From an uncultured Bacteroidales bacterium (GTDB taxonomy: Bacteria > Bacteroidota > Bacteroidia > Bacteroidales > Paludibacteraceae), in the NCBI GenBank assembly GCA_934725535.1, contig CAKVBV010000011.1, positions 1 to 44,856 on the forward strand: DNA of 44,856 nucleotides, given 5' to 3'. The number at the start of each line of letters is the position of its first letter. Position 1 is the stretch's first letter. A program made the position numbers and the translations under genes. The notes beneath the pieces are model-generated. The model ran no database searches, was not told the origin of the DNA, and saw only the letters and a program-made list of their open reading frames with translations. This document shows positions 24,087 to 32,800 of this stretch, piece by piece.

Positions 24087-24537
24087 TAATTACCATATTA
24101 TAAACCAGCAACCTCTATATTATAAACATATAATTGCCGTGTAATTAGCCATTAATTTCCGCCATTATTAACCAAAACATTCAAAACCTACAAAACTCGG
24201 CGCGCGCGACATGCGCACGCTGTATGCGACAAGGACGGTATAATGAACATATAATTGCCATGTAATTAACCATTAATTTGCAGAAAGGGGTGAGATGGTG
24301 GCGGCATACATAGCCCATCCCTTGCTTATCCCTTGCTGAATCACATACTAATCACATACTAATCACATACTAACCACATACTAATCTCATACACTTAACC
24401 CGAGATTCACCCGACTTTCCCCCGACCGTTATCTGACCTTCATCTGACACTTATCTGACCCGTATTTGACCATTATTTGAGCCTTGTCCGATGTTTTAGC
24501 GAGATTTAACCGAAAATTAACCTCGTTTTACACGGGG
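24087..24537. repeat. 450-bp phased 11-bp repeat array, locus B
   Basis: The divergent intergenic region is a run of about 41 units of 11 bp without a detectable shift of register. Starts that I checked by position: TAATTACCATA 24087; TAATTGCCGTG 24131; TAATTAGCCAT 24142; TAATTTCCGCC 24153; TAATGAACATA 24241; TAATTGCCATG 24252; TAATTAACCAT 24263; ATCACATACTA 24340, 24351 and 24362; ACCACATACTA 24373; TTAACCCGAGA 24395; GTTATCTGACC 24428; TTCATCTGACA 24439; CTTATCTGACC 24450; CGTATTTGACC 24461; ATTATTTGAGC 24472; TTTAACCGAAA 24505. All differ by multiples of 11. Units tend to be A/T-rich in the first five bases and G/C-richer in the last six. The stretch 24175-24240 is not obviously repetitive but preserves the phase. 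Confidence 0.85.
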
Positions 24538-24762
24538 TTGGCACGCGAAATGTTCGGCGGGCAGGCGGAAACTCCAAGTCGGGAGACTGACGTTCCCCGT
24601 GGGGTGGTTGGTACGCCAATCACGCAGACAAAGGTACACCAATTTTTGAAATAGGGAAAATATATAGGAAGAAAACATGGAAAAAAGAAGTTTTTTTCGG
24701 AAAAATGCACACCCGGTTAGGGGGTGGGCAAGGTTGAACTGTCATATAAGTGTCTAATCGAA
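24538..24762. other. Upstream region of the second ECF sigma gene
   Basis: About 225 bases with no gene. It contains a purine-rich stretch just before the sigma gene and a short GGGTG/CACCC inverted repeat at about 24708-24728. No housekeeping promoter match was found on the plus strand. On the minus strand TACCTTTG at 24629-24636 matches the -7 box, but its -33 position reads TTTC rather than TTTG. If used, it would transcribe the whole repeat array as a leader of tatA. Confidence 0.45.
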
Positions 24763-25293
24763 ATGGGAAGCATTGGTACCAATATGGTGAGGACTTCTGC
24801 GCAGCAGGAGTTTGAGCGTCTGTACAACGCCTATTGCGGGCGTATCTATAGTTATGCCATGATGATTTCGAAAGGCGATACGTACTTGTCGGAAGAGATA
24901 CTGCAAGCCACGTTCATGAAGTTGTGGGAGCATTGGTCGGAGTTGAAGACCCCCGAGAAAGCGTTGCAGTACCTGTTTGCGACGGCGAAGCACACGTTTC
25001 TGAACTACTGCGAGCATGAGGCGGTGAAGTTGGTATATACGGACTATGTGCTGGCACGTCAGGACGAGGCGGACAACCACGCCGAACAGCAGCAGGACGC
25101 ACAGTTTCTGGAGGCGTATCTGAAAGAGGTGATAAGCAAGATGCCGCCGATGCGGCAACGGGTGTTCGTGATGAGCCGCTACCAGCACAAGACGAACAGG
25201 GAGATAGCCGAGGCGCTGCGGATAAGCGAGAAGACCGTGGAAGTGCATATCACACTGGCACTGAGGGAGTTGAAAGAGAGGTTGAATGATTGA
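24763..25293 (+). CDS. ECF sigma factor of the SusCD locus
   Basis: 176 residues from ATG 24763; GTG 24724 and ATG 24784 are in-frame alternatives. Sigma2 is at about 15-85 (FERLYNAYCGRIYSYAMMI, then EILQATFMKLWEHW) and sigma4 at about 120-176 (MPPMRQRVFVMSRYQHKTNREIAEAL, then ISEKTVEVHI). It belongs to the Bacteroidetes family-1 type sigma-70, which is controlled by a FecR anti-sigma factor and a TonB-dependent transducer. The FecR gene follows after 253 bases and the STN-bearing SusC is further downstream, so this sigma factor probably turns on the whole locus when the SusC substrate is present. Confidence 0.92.
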   Translation: MGSIGTNMVRTSAQQEFERLYNAYCGRIYSYAMMISKGDTYLSEEILQATFMKLWEHWSELKTPEKALQYLFATAKHTFLNYCEHEAVKLVYTDYVLARQDEADNHAEQQQDAQFLEAYLKEVISKMPPMRQRVFVMSRYQHKTNREIAEALRISEKTVEVHITLALRELKERLND

Positions 25294-25302
25294 CGGGGCA
25301 CG

Positions 25303-25457
25303 TAATTGCCATGTATGAAGGGATAAGGGAACATATAATTACCGTGTAATTAACCATTAATTCCAGAGTGAGGATTGCTCCATTAAAAGCCATTAAAGAA
25401 CCATTAAAAAAGGAAGGGAACATATAATTATCGTGTAATTAGCCATTAATTTCCACG
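25303..25457 (+). repeat. TAATTACC-family repeats, copies 4-6
   Basis: Units start at 25303 (TAATTGCCATG), 25336 (TAATTACCGTG), 25347 (TAATTAACCAT) and 25358, followed in register by CCATTAAAAGC 25380, CATTAAAGAAC 25391 and CATTAAAAAAG 25402. After a one-base slip, units resume at 25425 (TAATTATCGTG), 25436 (TAATTAGCCAT) and 25447 (TAATTTCCACG). Two copies are preceded by GGGAACATA. The first two units together hold a dyad, TAATTAC-CGT-GTAATTA. The region fills the gap between the sigma and FecR genes. Confidence 0.85.
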
Positions 25458-25487
25458 GAGGAAGGTCTGTTGGATACTGAGGTGCGA

Positions 25488-25520
25488 AAGAGATTGTGTT
25501 TGAATTATTAAGAGATTGTG
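25488..25520 (+). repeat. Direct repeat AAGAGATTGTG upstream of fecR
   Basis: Two identical 11-base copies at 25488-25498 and 25510-25520, offset by exactly 22 bases (two 11-bp turns) and ending 27 bases before the FecR start. It could be a binding site or part of an ECF-dependent promoter. Confidence 0.55.
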
Positions 25521-25546
25521 AGTGAACTTTATAGAAGGAAACGTGA

Positions 25547-26536
25547 ATGAATGATGTGAAAGAATTGTGCGAGAAGTACCTGCAAGGTGCGTTGTCGGAG
25601 ACGGACCGCGAGCGGTTGCTGTATGCGCTGAAGAGCGATGCAGGGATAGACGCGTGGCTGCGGCAGTCGATAGAGATGGCGGATGACGCTATCCCCGACG
25701 GCGTGCGTGAGCGCGTGCTGGGCAATGTGTTGGGTACGGCTACGGGCAGTCAGGAGCCACAGCGTGTGGTGCCGTTGTCGTCCGTCGGGCGTGTGTGGCA
25801 ACGTGTGGCAGCCGTGGCAGTGGTGGTAGTGATGACGGGTTTGGGCGTGCTGGCAGGACATTGGCTGATGCCTTCGCAACAAGGTGCGGAGGGCATGCTG
25901 AGTATTCGCACGGGGGTGGGGGAGCGTAGCAATGTGACGCTGCCCGACGGTACGGAGGTGCAGTTGAATGCCAAGACGACGGTGACTTACGACTGCTCGA
26001 TGCCCCACAGCGAGAGGCGTGTGCAGGTGGACGGCGAGGCATATTTCAAGGTGGCGAAAGACGCGGAGCACCCGTTTGTGGTGTCAGCAGACGGCGTGGA
26101 TGTTACGTGTCTGGGTACGGCGTTCAATATACGGAACTATGGTGAGGAGCGGAATGTGTCGGTGCTGCTGACGGAAGGCAAGGTGCGCGTGTCGGCGGGA
26201 GAGGCAGACTTGACGATGGAGCCCAACAGCCGTGTGGTGTTCGACAAGGGGTCGCAGTCGATGTCGAAACAGTTGGTGAACCCCGAGAATTACCTGTGCT
26301 GGCTGAACAACGAGATACGATACAACGACCATACGTTGGAAGAGATAGCGGCAGAGTTGTCGAGGAACTATAATATCCGCATCGTCATCACGTCGGACAG
26401 GCTGCGCGAAGAGCGGTTTACAGGGTACTTGGGGCATAGCAGCCTAAGGAACGTATTGGAGGTGCTGAGCATGACATCGAATATGCGGTACTACTTCGAC
26501 CAAGATACGGTGGTGTATGTGTATGAGAGGAATTAA
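25547..26536 (+). CDS. FecR family anti-sigma factor
   Basis: 329 residues. The cytoplasmic N-terminus (1-80) has the sigma-binding helices (CEKYLQGALSETDRERLLYAL). A single membrane helix lies at about 84-107. The periplasmic FecR domain follows (about 115-215): GERSNVTLPDGTEVQLNAKT, VDGEAYFKVAKDAEHPF, CLGTAFNIRNY. The C-terminal DUF4974/STN-like domain (about 255-329) has YNDHTLEEIAAELSRNYNIRI and FTGYLGHSSLRNVLEVL. It should hold the upstream ECF sigma factor inactive until the SusC transducer signals across the periplasm. Confidence 0.93.
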   Translation: MNDVKELCEKYLQGALSETDRERLLYALKSDAGIDAWLRQSIEMADDAIPDGVRERVLGNVLGTATGSQEPQRVVPLSSVGRVWQRVAAVAVVVVMTGLGVLAGHWLMPSQQGAEGMLSIRTGVGERSNVTLPDGTEVQLNAKTTVTYDCSMPHSERRVQVDGEAYFKVAKDAEHPFVVSADGVDVTCLGTAFNIRNYGEERNVSVLLTEGKVRVSAGEADLTMEPNSRVVFDKGSQSMSKQLVNPENYLCWLNNEIRYNDHTLEEIAAELSRNYNIRIVITSDRLREERFTGYLGHSSLRNVLEVLSMTSNMRYYFDQDTVVYVYERN

Positions 26537-26627
26537 GTCATTTACGATTTACGAATTGACGATGTACGATTTATTTTGGCATTTGATGATTTGCATTGAT
26601 TATAAATAATTTAATAACTAATTTATC
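26537..26627. other. Spacer with short TACGA repeats
   Basis: Between the FecR and first beta-helix genes lies TTTACGA, TTTACGA, ATTGACGA, TGTACGA at 26541-26569, a short imperfect tandem repeat, followed by an A/T-rich leader. No TAnnTTTG promoter was found. Confidence 0.5.
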
Positions 26628-29447
26628 ATGAAGAAAGTTTATGCTTTGGCACTGAGCGTGGTCTCATGTGCGAGTATGTTCGCCACACAAGTGAAAGTGG
26701 GCGATGACCTTCAGGCAGCATTGGATGCCGCTAAGGCGGGTGAGACGCTGTACGTGCAGGAAGGTACGTTTGTGGGTAACTTCACCATGAAAGACGGTGT
26801 GAATGTGAGCGGCGGCTGGGACGAGACATTCACTACGCAAAAGCAGTATGGTACCGTGTTGGACGGCAATGCCAAAGGGCGCGTGCTGACACAGACGGCG
26901 GACTTTACGCAGGAGACAGTGTATGACAACCTGACCATTCAGAACGGTTGCCTGCAAGAGAACGGCAAAGGTGCAGGCGTGTACCTGCTGTGGAAGAGCA
27001 AACTGACGAACTGCCTGGTGCAGAACAATACGTTTGCAGAGGGGGTGACGAACTGCGAAGGCGGCGGCTTGGCACAAGACAAGGACGATAATGCGGGCGA
27101 CATCGTGGCAGATAACTGCGTGTTCCGCAACAACAAGGCGACTCACGGCGGTGGCGTGTATCTGCGTTCTACCATTACGAACTGCGTGATAGAGAACAAC
27201 GAGACGCTGCAAAAGCACCCGGGTGGCGGTGCGCACCTGCAATGGGGACGTATGTACAACTGCATTATCCGCAACAATCACTCGACGGAAGATGCGGGCG
27301 GCGTGCGTGCTTACGGCAACTGCAAGTTGGTGAACTGCCTGATTGCGGGCAATACGTGCGATGTGAAAGTGGCAGGTCTGGCTTTGGAGCGTACACTGAG
27401 CGAGGTGATTAACTGCACCATCGTGGACAATGCGCAGACGTTGGCAAGCACCGACCAAGAGTATTGCGGTGTACGCTGTGACTCGGAGAACGCAGACGGC
27501 AATATGTTTGTAAACAACGTGATTTGGGGCAACAAGGCAGGTGACAAGGTTTGGAGCCAGCAGATTAGTTGGAACCTGACGAAATACGGCACTTGCGTGG
27601 GCAATGCCATTCAAGGCAAGGTGCCCGGCGATGTGAAGGCATTGGTGCTGGGCGAGAATATGGAGGCGAACGGTCCGCACTTCGCTAACCCCGAGAAGGG
27701 CGACTACACGCTGTTGGCATCGTCGGCATTGTTGGACAAAGGTGTGCAGCAAGACGCCAGCAAGTATGTGGTGAAGACGGATTTGGCAGGCAAGGCACGT
27801 GTGCAAGGTCTGTCGGTAGAGCCCGGTTGTTACGAGTTGGCAACGGCGAATGTGCGCGCTAATGCGGAGGACGCTGCGGCTGCAGGCAAGGCTTTGCAAG
27901 ACGCTATTGACGCGGTAGAGGCAGGTACGACGGTGTTCGTGGAGGCTGGTACATACCAAGGCAACTTCACGATGAAGGAAGGTGTGCAAGTGAGCGGCGG
28001 TTGGAACAGCGATTTCACAGCGCAGAGCGAGTATGCATCGGTGCTGGACGCTAATACCAGCGGGCGTGTGCTGAACCAAGGTGCGGACTTTACGACCTTG
28101 ACCGTGTGGGAGAACTTCACGGTTCAGAATGGTAAGTTGGCAGAGAAAGCAGCAGATAACTTGGGTGCCGGTGTGGCATTGCGCAAACAAGGGCGCGTAG
28201 TAGGCTGCTTGATTCAGAACAACACCTATACCTACACATCGGGCAACTGCATGGGTGGCGGTTTGGGTCACGACAGTGGCAACCGCAACGACACATGTGC
28301 GGTGAACTGCGTATTCCGCAACAATCTTTCGACTCACGGTGGCGGTGCCCGCGTGAGAGGTGTGGTGGTTGGCTGTACTTTTGAGAAGAACACCTCGAAG
28401 AATGGTGGCGGTCTGTACCTGCAAGGCGGTGCGGCATACAACTGCGTTGTCCGCGAGAATAGTTCACTTGGCAATGCCGGTGGTGTGGACGCGTATGCTC
28501 AGTGCGTGTTGGTGAACTGCGTGATTGCAAAGAATATAGCAGACGGCACCGTGGGCGGTCTTTCCGTTCGTAGCGGTAACCGCGAAGAAGCCAATAGCGG
28601 CTCGGATATTATCAACTGTACCATCGTTGAGAACAACCAAAAGAGCACAGGCAATCCGCAGTTCTGCGCTGCGCGTTTGGATGTCCGCAACAACCCGAAC
28701 CATATCTTTGTGAACAATGTCATCTGGGGCAACAGCGCAAACGGTGAGGTGCAAGCAACCCAATTGGGCGGCTATCCTCAAGGCTATGGTGTGCGCACGA
28801 ACAATGCGTTCCAAGGCACCATCAATATCAATGCCGAGTATATCTCGTTGGGCGAGAATATGGCTGTGAACGGTCCTCAGTTTGTGGATCCCGCTAACGG
28901 CAACTACGCTTTTGCATGGTCGTCGCCGTTGTACAATGCCGGTCTGAACAGTGCTATGGATAAGATGGTGGGCGACAAGGACATCATGGGCAACACTCGT
29001 ATGCAGGGCGAGAATATCGACCTCGGTGCTGTGGAGCATAGGGTGTTCACCGCTACGATTAAGCCGATTGAGAACGGTACGTTGGTATTGGACTACGGCG
29101 TGAAAGACACGCTGGCAGCAGGCACACGCTATGTGCCCGAAGGGCTGACGGCTACCATTTTGGCTACGCCTGACAAGGACTATACGTTGGATTCTATCCT
29201 GCTGAATGACACAGAGGTAGAGCCTGTTGATGGTGTCTATGTGTTGCCTGCAGTAACGGCTGACTTCACGTTGGCAGTAGCCTTCAAGAGTACACCGACA
29301 TCGGTGGTAAATACCGACGATGCAACGGTGGTGCGGAGCGTTTACGATATGCTCGGCAACCGGATTGCTACGGGTGTGGAGAACCTCGGTGCAGGTATGT
29401 ACATCGTGGTGACCAACCATGGCGCAAAGAAAATATCCATTCAATAA
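26628..29447 (+). CDS. Duplicated beta-helix surface protein, T9SS cargo
   Basis: 939 residues. A signal peptide (about 1-19) precedes two long right-handed beta-helix domains that are repeats of each other. The first runs over about 24-405 and the second over about 415-805. Matching blocks are LQAALDAAKAGETLYVQEGTFVG against LQDAIDAVEAGTTVFVEAGTYQG, NFTMKDGVNVSGGW against NFTMKEGVQVSGGW, and the rungs NCVFRNNKATHGGGVYLR against NCVFRNNLSTHGGGARVR. A short beta-sandwich follows. The C-terminus (VRSVYDMLGNRIATG, then GMYIVVTNHG) is a T9SS type A sorting tail. It is probably a surface glycan-binding or adhesive protein; no polysaccharide lyase residues could be identified. It is placed between FecR and SusC, so is likely co-regulated with them. 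Confidence 0.85.
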   Translation: MKKVYALALSVVSCASMFATQVKVGDDLQAALDAAKAGETLYVQEGTFVGNFTMKDGVNVSGGWDETFTTQKQYGTVLDGNAKGRVLTQTADFTQETVYDNLTIQNGCLQENGKGAGVYLLWKSKLTNCLVQNNTFAEGVTNCEGGGLAQDKDDNAGDIVADNCVFRNNKATHGGGVYLRSTITNCVIENNETLQKHPGGGAHLQWGRMYNCIIRNNHSTEDAGGVRAYGNCKLVNCLIAGNTCDVKVAGLALERTLSEVINCTIVDNAQTLASTDQEYCGVRCDSENADGNMFVNNVIWGNKAGDKVWSQQISWNLTKYGTCVGNAIQGKVPGDVKALVLGENMEANGPHFANPEKGDYTLLASSALLDKGVQQDASKYVVKTDLAGKARVQGLSVEPGCYELATANVRANAEDAAAAGKALQDAIDAVEAGTTVFVEAGTYQGNFTMKEGVQVSGGWNSDFTAQSEYASVLDANTSGRVLNQGADFTTLTVWENFTVQNGKLAEKAADNLGAGVALRKQGRVVGCLIQNNTYTYTSGNCMGGGLGHDSGNRNDTCAVNCVFRNNLSTHGGGARVRGVVVGCTFEKNTSKNGGGLYLQGGAAYNCVVRENSSLGNAGGVDAYAQCVLVNCVIAKNIADGTVGGLSVRSGNREEANSGSDIINCTIVENNQKSTGNPQFCAARLDVRNNPNHIFVNNVIWGNSANGEVQATQLGGYPQGYGVRTNNAFQGTININAEYISLGENMAVNGPQFVDPANGNYAFAWSSPLYNAGLNSAMDKMVGDKDIMGNTRMQGENIDLGAVEHRVFTATIKPIENGTLVLDYGVKDTLAAGTRYVPEGLTATILATPDKDYTLDSILLNDTEVEPVDGVYVLPAVTADFTLAVAFKSTPTSVVNTDDATVVRSVYDMLGNRIATGVENLGAGMYIVVTNHGAKKISIQ

Positions 29448-29453
29448 ACCGAT

Positions 29454-29876
29454 ATGAAACGTATCACTCGATTTGTGATTCTGGGACTCATCGCTGCGGC
29501 GTCGTTGGCTTGCAACAAGCCAACGACCGCGGTGACGGTGCCCACCTTCTCTGACATCGTGGTTTCGCCCGCACAGGATACCTACCATGTTGGCGACACG
29601 GTGACATGCACTATCCGCCGACTGACATTGGGTTCGGACAACCTGCAAGGCGACCAGTATTGGTTCTATGCGAGTTGGTGGTTCTCCAACCCCGAACTGA
29701 CAGCCGACTTCCAAGAGTTTGCCGATGTGGAAGGCGTTGAGCAGGCTACGTCATCGCCGATTGTGCTGACCGAGGCAGGCGAAGTGCGCCTGTATTTCTT
29801 CGGCAAGTTGGAGTATCCCTGTTGGGAGTTCCGCAAGATAGAGATTCCCGTCACCCTTAATGTAGTAGCAGAATGA
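29454..29876 (+). CDS. Small locus-specific lipoprotein
   Basis: 140 residues. The signal peptide ends in ASLAC with Cys20 as lipidated residue. The rest is a small all-beta domain, resembling an Ig-like or PKD-like fold, with VVSPAQDTYHVGDTVTCTIRR and a terminal IEIPVTLNVVAE strand; several Trp/Tyr (YWFYASWWF) could form a ligand platform. No named family is recognised. It starts six bases after the beta-helix gene and its stop overlaps the SusC start (ATGA), so it belongs to the uptake complex locus. It may be an additional surface glycan-binding lipoprotein in the SusE/F position, although it is much shorter. Confidence 0.75.
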   Translation: MKRITRFVILGLIAAASLACNKPTTAVTVPTFSDIVVSPAQDTYHVGDTVTCTIRRLTLGSDNLQGDQYWFYASWWFSNPELTADFQEFADVEGVEQATSSPIVLTEAGEVRLYFFGKLEYPCWEFRKIEIPVTLNVVAE

Positions 29877-32800
29877 AACGACTCTCATCCCTTCTATGCG
29901 CATTGGTTTGCGCTGCGGTGATGATGGCGCAGACCATCACGCTGAGTGTCAGCAACCAGCCTATACGCAACGTTCTGCCGCAGGTGGAGCAGTTGTCGGG
30001 CTATCACTTCTTCTACAACTCGAGCAGTCTGCAAGGGTTGGACAAGACCGTGACGCTCAACCTGACCAACGCCCCTATCGAATCGGCCCTCAACCAGTTG
30101 TTTGCCGGTTCGGGTATCACGTTCACGATGATGGACAACAAAGTCATCGCGCTGTCGAATACGCAGGAGAAGACTGCTATCGGGCGCGTGGTGACGGGTA
30201 CGGTGTATGACGAGACGCACGAGCCTATCATCGGTGCATCGGTCATGCTCAAGCACTCCACCACGGGTACCATCACCGACCTTGACGGTCAGTTTTCCAT
30301 CGACAATGTGAAGGCCGGTCAGTACCTGCAAATATCGTTTGTGGGCTATCAGACCTACGAACTGCGCATTGCCGACAACACCAACAACTACTCCGTGACG
30401 CTGCGCGAGAATACCAAGCAGTTGGACGAAGTGGTCGTGGTGGGCTATGGTGCGCAGAAGAAAGTGAACCTGACAGGTGCCGTGTCGGTGGTTACTGCCG
30501 ACGAGGTTACGGGGCGTCCTACGCAGAACATGGCTACGGCGTTGCAGGGTGCAGACCCGTCGCTGAACATCACCATGAACTCGGGCGGTCCGTCGTCGGA
30601 CTACAAGATTGACATCCGCGGCGTAGCCAGTATCAACAGCGGTGCCAAACCGCTTATCCTGGTGGACGGCGTGGAGATGGACCTCAAGCGTGTGAACTCC
30701 AATGATGTGGAGTCGGTGAGTGTGCTCAAGGACGCTTCGGCAGCCGCTATCTACGGTGCCAAAGCCGCAGCGGGCGTAGTGCTCATCACCACCAAGACGG
30801 GTTCCGAAGGCAAGGCTCCTACCGTGACGGTGGATGCCAAGGCTGGCTGGAAGACCACCACTACCTCCACGGACTTTGTGTCGCAAGGGTTCTATTCGGC
30901 GTATATCAACGACATCTTCATGTATCAGCACGTGGGCTATAACATGACCACATACACCGATGCCGATTATGCCGAACTGTGGATGCGTCTCGACGACACC
31001 ACCGAGAACCCCGAACGTCCGTGGACAGTCAAGCAGTTGGACGGCAGTTACAAGTACTACGCCAACTTCAACTGGTACGACCACTACTTCAAGAAGAACC
31101 GCCCCATGCAGGACTACAACGTGTCCGTCACTGGCGGCAACGACAAGGTGAACTACTACGTCAGCGGTCGCTACTACAACGAGATGGGTATGTTGGCGCA
31201 GAACACCGACCGTTGGGACAACTTCTCCACGCGCGGCAAACTGAATGTGAAGATTCGTCCGTGGTTGCGCTATGGCATGAACTTCAGTTACTTCAACTCC
31301 AAGTACACATGGCCCGGCACCGAGTCGGTACGCGAGGTCTTCCGTGTGGGTACGCTCCACGCGATGCCCTTCGTGCCGTCCACCAATCCTGACGGCTCGT
31401 CGGTGTATATGAACCACTATGTGTACAATGGTGCCGGCACGGTGGGCGACGGCATGAACGCCCTGCTCAACTACGGCAAGCACACCAATAGCGAGAAGAA
31501 CAACGAGATGGTGGTGCAGAACCGCCTCGACATTGACCTCTACAAGAACCTCACTCTCTCTGCCGACTACTCGTTCACATGGCGCACCAAGGAGATTGGC
31601 AACCGCTCCGTGCTGGTGCCTTACTCCGAGAAAGAGGGTGTCACCTCGTACATCAACAACTTCCGCTCGGTGGACAAATACAAGCAGACCATTGCGCGCT
31701 ACCAGACGCACAACTACAACGTCTATCTCACATGGAACCCCACATGGGACGACCATCACCTCACTCTCATGGGCGGTTACAACGGCGAGTACTATCGCTA
31801 CCACGCGCTCACCGCTGAGCGTTACGACCTGATGACCGAGGAACTGAGCAACTTCAACTTTGCCAAGGGCGAGGTTACCGAACTCAGCGAGACGGTGCAG
31901 GAGGCGGTAACCAACGGTGTCTTTGCGCGTGCCAATTACGACTATGCGGGCAAGTACCTCTTCGAGGTCTCGGTCCGTGCCGACGGCTCGTCGCGCTTCG
32001 CCAAGGGGCACCGCTGGGGTGTGTTCCCCGCCGGCAGTATGGGCTGGCGTATGAGCGAGGAACCCTTCTGGGAGGGTATCTCCGACTGGTGGAGCAACAG
32101 CAAACTGCGTGTCAGTGCCGGTCAGTTGGGCAACCAACTCGTGGGCTACTACGATGCCTACCAGACCATCAGCACCGACAACTCGTTTGACCAGTCCATT
32201 ACGCTCGACGGCACGTCCGTCCTCCAGTACGCCACCGAGAGTTCTCCCAACGCCGGCGACCTCACGTGGGAGAAGATGACCACCTACGATGTGGGTATCG
32301 ACTGGGGCTTCTTCCGCAACCGTCTCAACTTCACGGGCGACTTCTATGTCCGCAACACCACCGACATGCTCGTGGCTGGTCAGGGTTTGCCTTCCGTCTA
32401 TGGTGCAGCGGCTCCCAAGGTCAATAGTGCCGACATGCGCACCATCGGTTGGGAAATCGCCCTCTCGTGGCGCGACAAGCAACGCCTCGGCGGCTACGAT
32501 TTCGAGTATGAGATTGCTGCAGGCCTGGGCGACTACACCTCCACCATCACCAAGTTCGACAACCCCACCCATATCATCTCCGCAGGCTACTACGAGGGCA
32601 TGACCCTCGGCGAGATATGGGGCTTCCGCTCGGGCGGACTCTTTGCCTCCGACGAAGAGGCTGCGGCATATCCTGTGGACCAGTCGCTGCTCTATGGCGA
32701 CATCTTCAAGGAGGCTGTGGACGGCCGTACAGGTCCCCGTGCAGGCGATGTCTATTACCTCGACCTCGATGGTGACGGTGTCATCAGCAACGGGCAGGGC

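Noticed and set aside
24340..24394. CRISPR array
   Set aside because: Units are 11 bp, contiguous and without unique spacers; there are no cas genes in the window.
24629..24656. Minus-strand promoter for tatA
   Set aside because: The -7 box TACCTTTG is perfect, but the -33 position is TTTC and the leader would be about 560 nt, so it is mentioned only as a possibility.
26664..28424. 586-codon open frame on the minus strand
   Set aside because: Antisense of the duplicated beta-helix gene; the repetitive His/Val-rich translation mirrors the repeats of the real gene.
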